64,000 nt of DNA. Source: DATNBU01 sp964476185. GTDB lineage: Bacteria > Desulfobacterota > Binatia > UBA1149 > CAITLU01. Positions 8,525 through 16,555 of this stretch are shown here, piece after piece. The first letter of the stretch is position 1. Every line of letters begins with the position of its first letter. The DNA lies in NCBI GenBank assembly GCA_964476185.1, contig CAYYZO010000006.1:23777-87776 (forward strand), in the 5' to 3' direction. The notes under the pieces are model-generated. The model was not told where the DNA came from. It ran no database searches and was given only the letters and a program-made list of their open reading frames with translations. The translations under genes and the position numbers were made by a program.

Positions 8525-8749
8525 ATGCCGATGGTGACGATCGACGTGATCAAGGACGTGTTCAGCCCGGAGCAGAAGCAGGCCCTGATGGAACGGGTGA
8601 CCGAAGCGGTGGTCAGCGTGGAGGGGGAGAACCTGCGCCCCGTGACCTGGGTGCGCGTGCAGGAGTTCGAACAGGGGGACTGGGCGATCGGGGGCCGCCG
8701 CCTGCTCGCGGCCGACGTCCACGCCATGAAGGCCGGCAAGGCAGCCTGA
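8525..8749 (+). CDS. 4-oxalocrotonate tautomerase family protein
   Basis: This 74-residue protein begins MPMVTIDVIKDVFS, so Pro2 becomes the N-terminal catalytic proline once methionine is removed, as in 4-oxalocrotonate tautomerases. These enzymes interconvert enol and keto acids in aromatic or ring catabolism and work as small homo-oligomers. Length is slightly above the usual 60-70. The ribosome binding site GAGGAGAAG lies directly upstream. It stands alone, is divergent from the winged-helix/TPR regulator and ends at a strong hairpin. Its substrate is not evident; the nearby P450 and ferredoxin make a catabolic role reasonable. Confidence 0.83.
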   Translation: MPMVTIDVIKDVFSPEQKQALMERVTEAVVSVEGENLRPVTWVRVQEFEQGDWAIGGRRLLAADVHAMKAGKAA

Positions 8750-8752
8750 ACG

Positions 8753-8792
8753 TCGCCAGGCCGGCCGCCCGCTGGAGCGGCCGGCCTGGCGA
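8753..8792. terminator. bidirectional hairpin terminator between convergent genes
   Basis: A perfect 15-bp inverted repeat (8753-8767 with 8778-8792) encloses a 10-nt loop, exactly filling the space between the tautomerase stop (8749) and the ferredoxin stop (8794). There is no T tract, which is common for terminators in GC-rich genomes. It would serve both strands. Confidence 0.8.
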
Positions 8793-8793
8793 A

Positions 8794-8988
8794 TCAGTCT
8801 TCCGCGATCGAGATGGCCTGCCGCGGGCAGAGCCGCACGGCCTCCTTCAGCTTGTCGCGCATCGACTCGGGAGGGTTCTCGACGAGGACGTTCAGGCTGT
8901 CCTGGTCGTCCACCTGGAACACTTCGGGCAGGATGCGCATGCAGACCGCGTTGGCTTCGCACAGATCGTAGTCGACGACGACTTTCAT
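8794..8988 (-). CDS. P450-associated [3Fe-4S]-type ferredoxin
   Basis: This 64-residue ferredoxin has Cys ligands in the pattern LCEANAVC ... LCPRQAI. The position normally held by the second Cys of a CxxCxxC motif is Ala (C-E-A-N-A-V-C), which is typical of single-cluster [3Fe-4S] ferredoxins that feed electrons to bacterial P450s. It lies 34 bp downstream of a P450 gene on the same strand and is almost certainly its redox partner. The start ATG at 8988 gives MKVVVDYDLC, normal for the family. A ferredoxin reductase is not in this window. Confidence 0.9.
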   Translation of the reverse strand: MKVVVDYDLCEANAVCMRILPEVFQVDDQDSLNVLVENPPESMRDKLKEAVRLCPRQAISIAED

Positions 8989-9022
8989 GATTCCCGGACC
9001 TTAGCGGTTGCGGAAGTCGCAG

Positions 9023-10336
9023 TTAAGCGGAGGCCGCACCGGCCTGTTCCTGGTGGAACGGGCAGCCGCCGGAGGTCGTCGCCGATGCCTCGGAGCGCTT
9101 CGCCGGAGTGTACCGTACCGGCATCTCCTTGACGCCGTGGATGAAGTTGGAGCGGAGGAAGCGGATCGGGCCGGCCGCCTCGATGTCCGGGACCCGCGTC
9201 AGCAGTTCGGTGAAGATCGAGCGCAACTGGCAGCGCGCGAAGCTCGCGCCGAGGCAGTAGTGCTCGCCGATGCCGAGGCCAAGGTGCTCGGGGATGCGGC
9301 GCGTGACGTCGAAGCGGTCGGGGTCCTCGAACACATCCTCGTCGCGGTTGGCCGACGGATACCACATCACGACCTTGTCGCCTTTCTTCAGCGTCTTGCC
9401 GCGCAGCTCGAAGTCCTCGGTCAGGGTGCGCCGGAAGTGCATCACGGCCGGGTTGTAGCGAAGGAACTCCTCGACGGCGTTCGGGATCAGCGACGGGTTC
9501 TCGACCAGCTTCCTGCGCTCCTCGGGGTGCTCCATCAGGAGGCGCATGCCGTGCGCGGTCAGCGTGCGGGTGGTCTCGTTTCCCGCGATCATCAGCATCA
9601 GGAAGAAGTAATTGTACTGGAACGCGTCCATCGACTCGCCGTCGACCTTGCCGTGGTAGAGCGCGCTCGCGAGGTTGTCCTTCGGGCACTCGGCGACGAG
9701 GTCGCGCAGTTTCTGCCCGTACATGCAGACTTCGGCCGCCGCGATCCGTCCCTCGTCGAAGGAACCGATCAGTTCCGGATCGTCGAAGCCCACGAGCCGG
9801 TTGCTGAGGTCGAACAGCCGCGCCTGGTCTTCTTCCGGCACGCCGACGATCTCCATGATCGTCTTCATCGGCAGCTGGGCGGCCACGTCCATGACGAAGT
9901 CGCAGCTGCCCCGCTCGACGATGTCGTCGACGATCTCGCGCGCGAGGTCGCGGATGTGCGGCTCCAGGCGCTCGATCATCCGGGGAGTGAAGTTGTGGGC
10001 GACCAGGCGCCGGTACTTCACGTGCGTCGGCGGGTCCATGTTGAGCATCATGGACCGCGTTCCGTCGAGGTCCTCGCCGTGCAGGTCGAAGATGTTCGTG
10101 CCGCCCTCCCACGACGAGAACAGCATCGGGTTGCGCGACATCATCTTGATGTCCTCGTACTTCGTGATCGACCAGAAGCCGCGCCCGTTGCGCTCGACCT
10201 CGTGGCGCGTGTCGTTCCAGTGCACCGGATCCTCCCGGCGCAACCGGCGGAAGTAGTCGTGCGGGAATCCGTCGGCGAACGAGTCGGGGTTCGCCAGGTC
10301 GAGGTCGGGAAGGCTGGAAGCATCGGTTCGGGTCAT
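9023..10336 (-). CDS. cytochrome P450
   Basis: This 437-residue soluble bacterial P450 has the I-helix oxygen-activation motif AGNETT (251-256), K-helix ExxR (EFLR, 290-293), the PERF-like FEDPDRF (336-342) and the heme loop LGLGIGEHYCLG with proximal Cys361. The overall pattern resembles the CYP125/CYP142 group that hydroxylates sterol or long alkyl side chains, though I cannot assign the family by eye. The C-terminus has an extra GGCPFH tail. It forms an operon with the downstream ferredoxin and is divergent from a TetR gene, the probable repressor. Monooxygenase function is secure; a steroid or alkyl substrate is inferred. Confidence 0.93.
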   Translation of the reverse strand: MTRTDASSLPDLDLANPDSFADGFPHDYFRRLRREDPVHWNDTRHEVERNGRGFWSITKYEDIKMMSRNPMLFSSWEGGTNIFDLHGEDLDGTRSMMLNMDPPTHVKYRRLVAHNFTPRMIERLEPHIRDLAREIVDDIVERGSCDFVMDVAAQLPMKTIMEIVGVPEEDQARLFDLSNRLVGFDDPELIGSFDEGRIAAAEVCMYGQKLRDLVAECPKDNLASALYHGKVDGESMDAFQYNYFFLMLMIAGNETTRTLTAHGMRLLMEHPEERRKLVENPSLIPNAVEEFLRYNPAVMHFRRTLTEDFELRGKTLKKGDKVVMWYPSANRDEDVFEDPDRFDVTRRIPEHLGLGIGEHYCLGASFARCQLRSIFTELLTRVPDIEAAGPIRFLRSNFIHGVKEMPVRYTPAKRSEASATTSGGCPFHQEQAGAASA

Positions 10337-10444
10337 CGCTGCAACTCCCTGTGTGGTCTTGGGCGCCGGGCCGTCCTAGACTCCGGGTTCGCTCGAGCGC
10401 GCGGTCCGGCACGGAGCCGGGCCGCTGCGCGAGGATCGAGCGTG

Positions 10445-10470
10445 AACGAACGTTTGTTGGGTAACAGGTT
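10445..10470. promoter_or_regulatory. candidate TetR operator region between P450 and tetR
   Basis: Within the 251-bp divergent spacer, AACGAACGTTTGTT (10445-10458) is a near-perfect palindrome with one mismatched pair. Five bases later comes AACAGGTT (10463-10470), the same 8-mer as the core of the KstR-type site at 34052-34065, but without the flanking T and A. The divergently encoded TetR protein is the obvious ligand for the first site. This is a motif-based guess. Confidence 0.45.
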
Positions 10471-10587
10471 TGCCGAGGTGCGGCAAGACCTGAATTGTCC
10501 CCGGTGCGGGCGGCTCGCCGCTTCGAGAGCGGCCGAATCCCCGGTTGATCTCGCGGCTCCGCCCCGGCGGGCCGCACAGGAGACGCC

Positions 10588-11226
10588 ATGACGACCGGAA
10601 CCATCGATCCCGCGGCCGGGGACGTCCGGACGACCCGGGAACGCATCCTCGATGCCGCCGAGCAGGTGTTCGCCGAAAAGGGCCTCGGGGCGGCGCCGGT
10701 CCGGGACATCGCGGCGCGGGTCGGGCTCAATCCGGCGAGCCTCTACAACCACTTCGCCGGCAAGGAAGAACTCTACGAGGCCGTGCTCGAACGGGGGCTG
10801 ACCCCCGTGCTCGAGATGCTCTCGGACCTCATGAGCGGCCAGCGCACCCGGGACCGCGAGGAGAAGGCGATCGACCGCGTGGTGCTCCACTTCGCGGCCA
10901 GCCCGAACCTGGCCAAGCTGATCCACTACGAGACCCTGTCCGGCGGGGAGCGGCTCGCGAAGATCGCCGGGCGCTGGTTCGAGCCGGTCTACCAGCGCGG
11001 CTTCGAGGTGCTGAACGCGAGCCGGGCCGCCGAGCTCTGGAGCGAGCAGGAGATCCCGCTGCTGCTGCTGGCCTTCCAGAACCTGATCGTCGGCTATTTC
11101 GCGATGGTCCCGCTCGTGCAGCAGGTGTTCGGGTTCGATCCTGTCTCCCCCGAAGGAATCGAGCGCCAGACCGCCTTCCTGCACAAAGTCGCCTACCTGC
11201 TGGTCCCGCCCCGCGACGGAGAGTGA
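10588..11226 (+). CDS. TetR/AcrR-family transcriptional regulator
   Basis: This 212-residue regulator opens with the TetR helix-turn-helix: TRERILDAAEQVFAEKG (15-31) and the recognition helix NPASLYNHFAGKEELY. The C-terminal ligand domain (about 70-205) is helical and divergent. It faces the P450-ferredoxin operon across a 251-bp spacer holding palindromes, so it probably represses that operon and itself. Unusually, its stop overlaps the GTG start of a YdbH-like envelope gene (GTGA), placing an envelope lipid-transport pair in the same transcript. The ligand is unknown; a hydrophobic substrate of the P450 would fit. Confidence 0.92.
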   Translation: MTTGTIDPAAGDVRTTRERILDAAEQVFAEKGLGAAPVRDIAARVGLNPASLYNHFAGKEELYEAVLERGLTPVLEMLSDLMSGQRTRDREEKAIDRVVLHFAASPNLAKLIHYETLSGGERLAKIAGRWFEPVYQRGFEVLNASRAAELWSEQEIPLLLLAFQNLIVGYFAMVPLVQQVFGFDPVSPEGIERQTAFLHKVAYLLVPPRDGE

Positions 11227-13226
11227 GCGAGGCTCGCGAACGCGGCCGCGGCAAACGGACCCGCCGCCGGGGACGCCTGCTGGTCGTCCTCGCGTTCGTC
11301 GTCGCGCTGGCCGCGCTGGTCCGGGCGCTGCTCGGCCTCTATTCCGCGGACCTCTTCCTCGTCGTCGCCCGCGAGGCCGCGCGCGGCGGCGGACTCCAGA
11401 TTCTTCTCGAGGAAGAGCCGACGGTGAACCTCGCCGGTTTCGAGGCTCGAAGCGTCACGGTGCGGGACGCCTCGGGCGAGGAGCTGCTCCGGGCAGGTGG
11501 CATCTCCGGGCAGGTCCAATGGTTCCTGCACGACCCCTGGATCGGCCTGTCGCTCACGCTTCGTGACACCCTCGTTCCGTGGCGCGAGAGTTCCGGCGCC
11601 AGCCGGGCGGAGCGACCGCAGGGGCCGCTCGTTCCGTCGGTCCCGGCGCAACTGGCGGGCGTCGTGCTGGAGCGCGCGCGTGTCGAACTCGGCGAGGGAC
11701 GCGCGGTGCAGCTCGACGCCGAGTTTCGGTTCGACGGCGGAATCGCGGCCGAAGTCCGGCGGCTCGACTACGAGGAGCTGACCGGCGAGATCGTCGCCGA
11801 GAAGCTGGCGGGCTCGCTTCGCCTCGATCGCGCAGCGGCGCCGGCCGAGTCGTGGAACGTGGATGTCGCGGTGCGCTCCGGTAGCGCGCTGGTCGGGCCG
11901 GTGCTGCTCGATCTCGAGACCCACGCATTCACCGTCTCGGCGAACATCGCCCGCGATGCGGGCGCATCGCTGCTGGTTTCCGGCGCGACCGCGACGTTCG
12001 GACGCCTCCTGCGCGGCTCGGGCCAGCTGCGGTGGTCCGCGGACGGGGGCGTCGAGGGCGCGGACGTCCAACTCGCCACGAGCACGCTTGGCGACGCGTT
12101 CGTCACGCTCGTGCGCGAGCCGTTCTCCGGCGTGGCGCCGCCGCTGGCGGGGACGTCGGTGGAGGGCCGCGCCGAGTTCGCGCTGCGTTTCGACCGACCG
12201 TCGGCCGGGGCTGCGGTCGCCACGCTCTCTGTTTCCCTGCCGACGCTGCGCGCCCCCGCCGTCGAGGCCGAGCGGCTCGAGGCGGTCCTGCCGTGGAGCG
12301 GCGTCGCGGTTCCCGGCCGCGCTGCGCGCGAGGGCCGTCTGCGCGCCGAAAGGTTGTCGCTGATGGGACTCGGCTGGACCGGCGTCGCCGCGCCGCTCGT
12401 TGCGATACCCGGGCGGCTTCGCACCACCGCCGCCCAGGATTGGAAGAGCGACGCCGGGACGATTCACCTGGCTGAGCTTGCGGTCGTCGAGGACTCGTCC
12501 GGCTTCCGGTTGGAAGCCGTCGTGGACCGGCTCGAACTCGACGTCGCGCGGCTCGGTGCTGCCCTCGGCGTCCAAGGCCTGGACGGGCGTTTGACCTCCG
12601 GTCGCAGCCGCCTTCGTCTGGACGCCGAGACGCTGCGCAGTGACGCCACGCTGACGGTCTCCGCATTCGGCGGCACGATCGAGCTGTCGAACCTGTTCGC
12701 CGACCATCCGTTCCGGCGCGTTCCCGAGTTCGGTTTGGACGCGAGGCTCGCGGAGGTCGATCTCGGGTCGCTGACGTCGTGGCTCGGCGCCGGCCGCGTG
12801 ACCGGCGTGCTCGAAGGAACCGTTCGCGGTCTGGTCATCGCGGACGGCCAGCCGCAGGCGCTCGACGCGGACCTGCACACGGTCGAGCGACGCGGGGTCT
12901 CGCAGCACGTGGACGTTCGCGCGATCGTCCAGCTCGGGGTCCTCGGCGGCGGCGACAGCGGGTCGCTGACGGGGACGCTCCTCCGGTTCGTGGACCGTTA
13001 CCGCTATGCAAAGCTCGGCGTGCGCTGCCGGTTGCGGAACGACGTGTTCGAACTGCGCGGGGTCGAGACGCAGGGCGGCAAGGACTACATCGTCAAGGGC
13101 AGCCTGCTGCCGCCGTCGGTCAGCGTGGTCAGTCATTCGCAAGTCGTGTCGTTCTCGGAGATGCTTCGACGCATCGAGAGGATCACGGCGATGGACGAAG
13201 GAGGAACCCCCGATGCGGAGCCATGA
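11223..13226 (+). CDS. YdbH-like (AsmA-type) intermembrane protein
   Basis: This 667-residue protein has one N-terminal transmembrane helix (LLVVLAFVVALAALVRALLG, about 17-36) and a long beta-rich periplasmic region. Its end (RYAKLGVRCRLRNDVFELRG, then KDYIVKGSLLPP) matches the C-terminus of YdbH, one of the AsmA-like bridges that carry phospholipid across the periplasm. E. coli YdbH is longer (about 880 residues). The GTG at 11223 overlaps the TetR stop as GTGA, which fixes the start. The next gene is a DUF1318 (YdbL-like) lipoprotein overlapping it by 14 bp, which supports the assignment since ydbH and ydbL are neighbours elsewhere. YdbH identity is by remote pattern and context. Confidence 0.75.
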   Translation: MSEARERGRGKRTRRRGRLLVVLAFVVALAALVRALLGLYSADLFLVVAREAARGGGLQILLEEEPTVNLAGFEARSVTVRDASGEELLRAGGISGQVQWFLHDPWIGLSLTLRDTLVPWRESSGASRAERPQGPLVPSVPAQLAGVVLERARVELGEGRAVQLDAEFRFDGGIAAEVRRLDYEELTGEIVAEKLAGSLRLDRAAAPAESWNVDVAVRSGSALVGPVLLDLETHAFTVSANIARDAGASLLVSGATATFGRLLRGSGQLRWSADGGVEGADVQLATSTLGDAFVTLVREPFSGVAPPLAGTSVEGRAEFALRFDRPSAGAAVATLSVSLPTLRAPAVEAERLEAVLPWSGVAVPGRAAREGRLRAERLSLMGLGWTGVAAPLVAIPGRLRTTAAQDWKSDAGTIHLAELAVVEDSSGFRLEAVVDRLELDVARLGAALGVQGLDGRLTSGRSRLRLDAETLRSDATLTVSAFGGTIELSNLFADHPFRRVPEFGLDARLAEVDLGSLTSWLGAGRVTGVLEGTVRGLVIADGQPQALDADLHTVERRGVSQHVDVRAIVQLGVLGGGDSGSLTGTLLRFVDRYRYAKLGVRCRLRNDVFELRGVETQGGKDYIVKGSLLPPSVSVVSHSQVVSFSEMLRRIERITAMDEGGTPDAEP

Positions 13227-13839
13227 CGACGTTTCTTCCGGATGGACCCGATGGCGCTCGCGCCTGCTGCTGCCCGTGCTCGCCGCCGCCGCGTTTTCGG
13301 CCTGCGTGACGGTCAACATCTACTTCCCGGCTCCGGAGGTCCGGCAGGCCGCCGAACAGATCGTCGAGGAAACCTGGGGATCGGCCGAGGCGCCGGCCGC
13401 GCCTGGGCCGCAGTCGCGCGTGCTGCGCAGCCTGTTCTTGGCGGCCTCGGCGTTGCTGTCGCCGGCCGAGGCCCACGCAGCCGACGTGGACGTGAACGTC
13501 TCGACAGCCTCGATCCGCGCGCTGAAGGAGAGCATGCGCACGCGGGCAGCCGAACTGAAGCCGCACCTGGCGAGCGGCCTCGTCGGCATCGGCCGCGACG
13601 GCATGCTCGTGGAGCGCGACGGCTCCGGCGCGGACCTGGCGACCAAGGCCAAGGTGAGGCGGCTCGTCGATGCCGAGAACCGCGATCGCGAGGCCCTCTA
13701 CCGCGAGATCGCGACCGCGAACAACTACGGCAGCGAGCGCGTCGACGACATCCGGCGCATTTTCGCGCAGACCTGGAAGGACAAGGCCGAGCCCGGCTGG
13801 TGGATCCAGGACGCGAGCGGCGCCTGGAAACGCAAGTAG
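13213..13839 (+). CDS. DUF1318 (YdbL-like) lipoprotein
   Basis: This 208-residue protein has a lipoprotein signal (basic start, LLLPVLAAAAFSAC, with Cys30 after FSA) followed at once by VTVNIYFPAPEVRQAAEQIVEE, a segment seen at the mature N-terminus of DUF1318 lipoproteins. A second hydrophobic, signal-like stretch (LFLAASALLSPAEAHA, about 76-91) precedes the YdbL-like domain, which ends KAEPGWWIQDASGAWKRK as YdbL does. In E. coli the YdbH partners are a separate lipoprotein (YnbE) and a soluble YdbL; here one polypeptide seems to cover both roles. GAGGAAC precedes the ATG. Its probable job is helping the upstream YdbH-like bridge at the outer membrane. Confidence 0.75.
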   Translation: MRSHDDVSSGWTRWRSRLLLPVLAAAAFSACVTVNIYFPAPEVRQAAEQIVEETWGSAEAPAAPGPQSRVLRSLFLAASALLSPAEAHAADVDVNVSTASIRALKESMRTRAAELKPHLASGLVGIGRDGMLVERDGSGADLATKAKVRRLVDAENRDREALYREIATANNYGSERVDDIRRIFAQTWKDKAEPGWWIQDASGAWKRK

Positions 13840-13849
13840 GGCCGCCGGA

Positions 13850-15394
13850 TCACGGCGGGGTCTGGTTTCGCCAGGACCGCTGCAGGCCGAACAGCACCGT
13901 GAGCGCCGCGAGCAGCCCGGCGATGCTGGGCACGAGTCCGGGTGCCGTCGCCGCCAGAGTCATGCGCGAAGGCGGCGACGGGATCTCGAAGAGGCCGACG
14001 GCCTTGCGGCGCTGGATCGGGATGCCGATGTCGGCGCCGTCCGGGGCGATCGCGCCGGAGATACCGCCGTTGGCCGCGCGAACCATCGGGCGCCGCAGTT
14101 CGACCGTGCGCAAGGCGCTCATCGCGTAGTGCTGTTCGGGGCCCGCGCCGCCGGAGAACCAGGCGTCGTTCGAGAGGTTGACGAGCAGGTCCGCTCCGCC
14201 GAGCACGGCTTTTCGGGCGTACTCGGGATAGACCGCCTCGAAGCAGATGAGCGGGGAGACCTTCCAGCCCTTCACCTCGAACCACGCTGCCCGGTCGCCG
14301 GCGCGATAGTGCGCCGCGTCCACGATCTCCGAAGACCCGGCCGGTGAGCTCTCCACGTACGGAAGCAGGCGCTGCTTGTCGTACGTGCGAGGCTCGGACG
14401 CATCGGGCGGGAAGAACCATGCGCTGTTGTAGACGGCAGCACGGCCGTCGCCGGTCGATTCGCTCCGCGGCGCTCCGAGCAGGATCGCGGCGCGCAGCGA
14501 CGAAGCCAGTCCGGACAGGCGCGAGCGGGCCGAGGAGTCGGAATCGAGCAGGAACGGAACCGAGCTCTCCGGCCACACGACGAGGTCGACCGTGCCCGGC
14601 TCGAGGTTCCGCGTCGCGTTCATGTAGGCGTTCCAGTGCTCGATGCGACGGGCGGGATCCCAGACCTCGCGGCTGGGGATCTCGGCCTGGACCACGGCGA
14701 CGCGAAGCGGCTTGTGCGGCGAGATGCGCTGCTCGCGGGTCTGCTCGGCGAGGCCGAGTCCCGTCAGCACCAGCAGCGACAGGAGCGTCAGCTTCATGCA
14801 GTTCGACGCGCTTCGCGAGTCCGCGTCGGGCTGCACGCCGACCCCGATGGCGCTGCCGCAGACGGCGGCTGCCCATCCGAGGAAGGCCTCGCCGCCGAAC
14901 GAGGCCGCTTCGCGCAGGACCGGCAGGCCGGCGAAGGCCTGGCCGAGCGTTGCCCACGTGTTGCCGAACGGATCCATTCCGCGGATCGCCTCGACCGTCG
15001 TCCAGACCGACGCGATCCCGAGGACGCGCAGGACCGGCGGCACGAACGCGAGAAGGCGGATGCCGATGAAGGCCGGCACATAGAACGTCGCGACGTACGC
15101 CGCGTTGACCACCAGCGTGAACCCGAGCGACCACAGGATGCCGCGATCGAAGTAGTCGGCCGCCGCGCTGAACATCCAAGGCCCGACGATCGCCAGCGAA
15201 GCGAGCCAGCCGAACGCGAAGCCCCAGAGTCCCGCGCGCGGGATCGAGCAGCGCATCGTCGGGTTCGCGAACACGAGCGTGATCGGCGTCAGGGCCAGGA
15301 ACACGAGCGGCGCGACGTGGAACGGATGGTACAGCAGCGCGAACACGATCGTCGCTACGGCGACGCTGGCGGCCTGGACGATCAGCGGCGACAT
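13850..15394 (-). CDS. lnt: apolipoprotein N-acyltransferase
   Basis: Lnt adds the third acyl chain to the N-terminal cysteine of outer-membrane lipoproteins. The 514-residue protein has about seven hydrophobic segments and a nitrilase domain from about residue 230. The catalytic triad is visible: Glu276 (WPESS), Lys340 (TYDKQRLLPYVE) and Cys384 (PLICFEAVYPE). LSNDAWF and the RTVELRRPMVRAANGG segment are family hallmarks. I chose ATG 15394 (MSPLIVQAAS); the frame is open 23 more codons but that stretch is charged and non-membrane. The gene is convergent with the DUF1318 lipoprotein gene, with a 10-bp gap and a 6-bp stem (13842-13858) at the junction. Its presence indicates a Gram-negative envelope. 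Confidence 0.96.
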   Translation of the reverse strand: MSPLIVQAASVAVATIVFALLYHPFHVAPLVFLALTPITLVFANPTMRCSIPRAGLWGFAFGWLASLAIVGPWMFSAAADYFDRGILWSLGFTLVVNAAYVATFYVPAFIGIRLLAFVPPVLRVLGIASVWTTVEAIRGMDPFGNTWATLGQAFAGLPVLREAASFGGEAFLGWAAAVCGSAIGVGVQPDADSRSASNCMKLTLLSLLVLTGLGLAEQTREQRISPHKPLRVAVVQAEIPSREVWDPARRIEHWNAYMNATRNLEPGTVDLVVWPESSVPFLLDSDSSARSRLSGLASSLRAAILLGAPRSESTGDGRAAVYNSAWFFPPDASEPRTYDKQRLLPYVESSPAGSSEIVDAAHYRAGDRAAWFEVKGWKVSPLICFEAVYPEYARKAVLGGADLLVNLSNDAWFSGGAGPEQHYAMSALRTVELRRPMVRAANGGISGAIAPDGADIGIPIQRRKAVGLFEIPSPPSRMTLAATAPGLVPSIAGLLAALTVLFGLQRSWRNQTPP

Positions 15395-15489
15395 CGGGTC
15401 GGGCTCCCGGGGGCCGGGCAGGGGCCGCGCTGCGCCGCTTCCGCGCGTCCGTGTTGCGAACACGGGGAGAGTGCGGCATCGGGGTGGGC

Positions 15490-16077
15490 ATGGGCGAAGA
15501 ACGGGGCCAGCGGTTCGCGGGCGTGCATGTCGCGCCCAGTGCTTCCATCTACGGCGAGGTCGACATCGGGGCGGGCTCGTCGGTCTGGCCGAACGCCGTC
15601 GTGCGGGCCGAGTGCCAGCACGTCCGCGTCGGCCGGGTGACGAACCTGCAGGACTTCGCGATGGTCCACGTCGGGTACGACCACCCGACCTTGATCGGCG
15701 ACTTCTGTTCGATCACGCACCACGCGACCATCCACGGCGCGACGGTGGGCGACGCCTGCCTCGTCGGCATCGGCGCCGTGCTGATGGACGGCGTCGTGCT
15801 GGGCGCCGGATCGATCGTGGCCGGCGGGGCCGTCCTGACCGAAGGGTCGGTGTTCGAGCCGGGCTCCATCGTGGCGGGAGTGCCGGCCCGGACGATCAAG
15901 CGGCGAGACGCGACGCGCGAGAATCGGTTGAACGCCTGGCTCTACCACCGCAACGCGCTCGCGTACGCGCGCGGCGAGCATCGCGCCTGGCACGGCGAGG
16001 AGTTCGATCGCTGGAAGGCCGAACTGCTGCGCGAACTCGAGACCGACGCGGATCTCGAGCGCCTGCGGCGAACGTGA
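15490..16077 (+). CDS. gamma-carbonic anhydrase family protein
   Basis: This 195-residue protein is a left-handed beta-helix of hexapeptide repeats (SIYGEVDIGAGSSVWPNAVV onward), with histidines placed as in gamma-class carbonic anhydrases (VHVGYDHPTLIG, ITHHATIHG) for trimer-interface zinc. A C-terminal helical tail (RDATRENRLNAWLYHRNAL on) follows. It may hydrate CO2, but many family members (YrdA/PaaY type) have other or unknown activity, so I leave the function general. I chose the ATG at 15490; an in-frame GTG at 15451 would add 13 residues lacking family similarity. The gene stands alone between lnt (divergent) and the MaoC genes (convergent). Confidence 0.85.
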   Translation: MGEERGQRFAGVHVAPSASIYGEVDIGAGSSVWPNAVVRAECQHVRVGRVTNLQDFAMVHVGYDHPTLIGDFCSITHHATIHGATVGDACLVGIGAVLMDGVVLGAGSIVAGGAVLTEGSVFEPGSIVAGVPARTIKRRDATRENRLNAWLYHRNALAYARGEHRAWHGEEFDRWKAELLRELETDADLERLRRT

Positions 16078-16086
16078 TTGCGCGGC

Positions 16087-16100
16087 CCGCGTTCGCGCGG
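16087..16100. terminator. short hairpin between convergent genes
   Basis: A 5-bp perfect stem CCGCG/CGCGG closes a TTCG tetraloop, 10 bp after the stop of the carbonic-anhydrase-like gene and 30 bp before the stop of the convergent MaoC gene. The stem is short, so a terminator role is only possible. Confidence 0.35.
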
Positions 16101-16130
16101 CGCCGTCTTCCCCTGGATCCCGAACGAGGG

Positions 16131-16544
16131 TCACGCGAACACGACGATCGCCGAGCCCGGCGTCGTTTTCTTCCCCTCCGCGTTCTCGGTCCAGATGTCG
16201 AGCTCGACGACCTTTTCCCCCGCGTCGTTCGACTTCTTCTTCACGGTTCCCTTGCAGACGAATTCCTTGTTCGGCAGGTCCATGCCGCGGTACTGGCAGG
16301 AGATCTTGCGGATTCGGCCGGCATGCCCGAGCCAGTTCGACACGTACTCTCCGAGCGAGGCGTACTTGAACCGGCCGTGCACGATGATCGACCCGATCTG
16401 CTTGGCCTGCGGGAAGGCGTAGTCGTGGTGCAGCGGGTTGAAGTCGCCGCTCCCGGCCGAGTACTTGACGAGCGTCTGCAGCGTCGGCGTCTTGCGCATC
16501 TCGGGGAGCGCGTCCCCTTCGCGGATGTCTTCGAATCGAGCCAT
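16131..16544 (-). CDS. MaoC-like dehydratase (hotdog), subunit B-like
   Basis: This 137-residue single hotdog domain contains the hydratase motif region YSAGSGDFNPLHHD (29-42), with Asp and His placed as in (R)-specific enoyl-CoA hydratases, and GSIIVHGRFKYASLG (about 51-65). It begins MARFEDIREGDALPE. It lies 11 bp downstream of a second MaoC-type gene, and the pair probably forms a heteromeric hydratase, as in HadAB-like or ChsH1/ChsH2-like complexes that hydrate 2-enoyl-CoA esters of bulky substrates. The C-terminal strand IWTENAEGKKTTPGSAIVVF is normal. CoA-ester hydration is likely; the substrate is inferred from the thiolase across the spacer. Confidence 0.87.
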   Translation of the reverse strand: MARFEDIREGDALPEMRKTPTLQTLVKYSAGSGDFNPLHHDYAFPQAKQIGSIIVHGRFKYASLGEYVSNWLGHAGRIRKISCQYRGMDLPNKEFVCKGTVKKKSNDAGEKVVELDIWTENAEGKKTTPGSAIVVFA

Positions 16545-16555
16545 GTCCCCGTGCC

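Noticed and set aside
10545..11222. Upstream extension of the YdbH-like frame through tetR
   Set aside because: It is the plus-one shadow of tetR; the GTG at 11223 is coupled to the tetR stop and the conserved part starts there.
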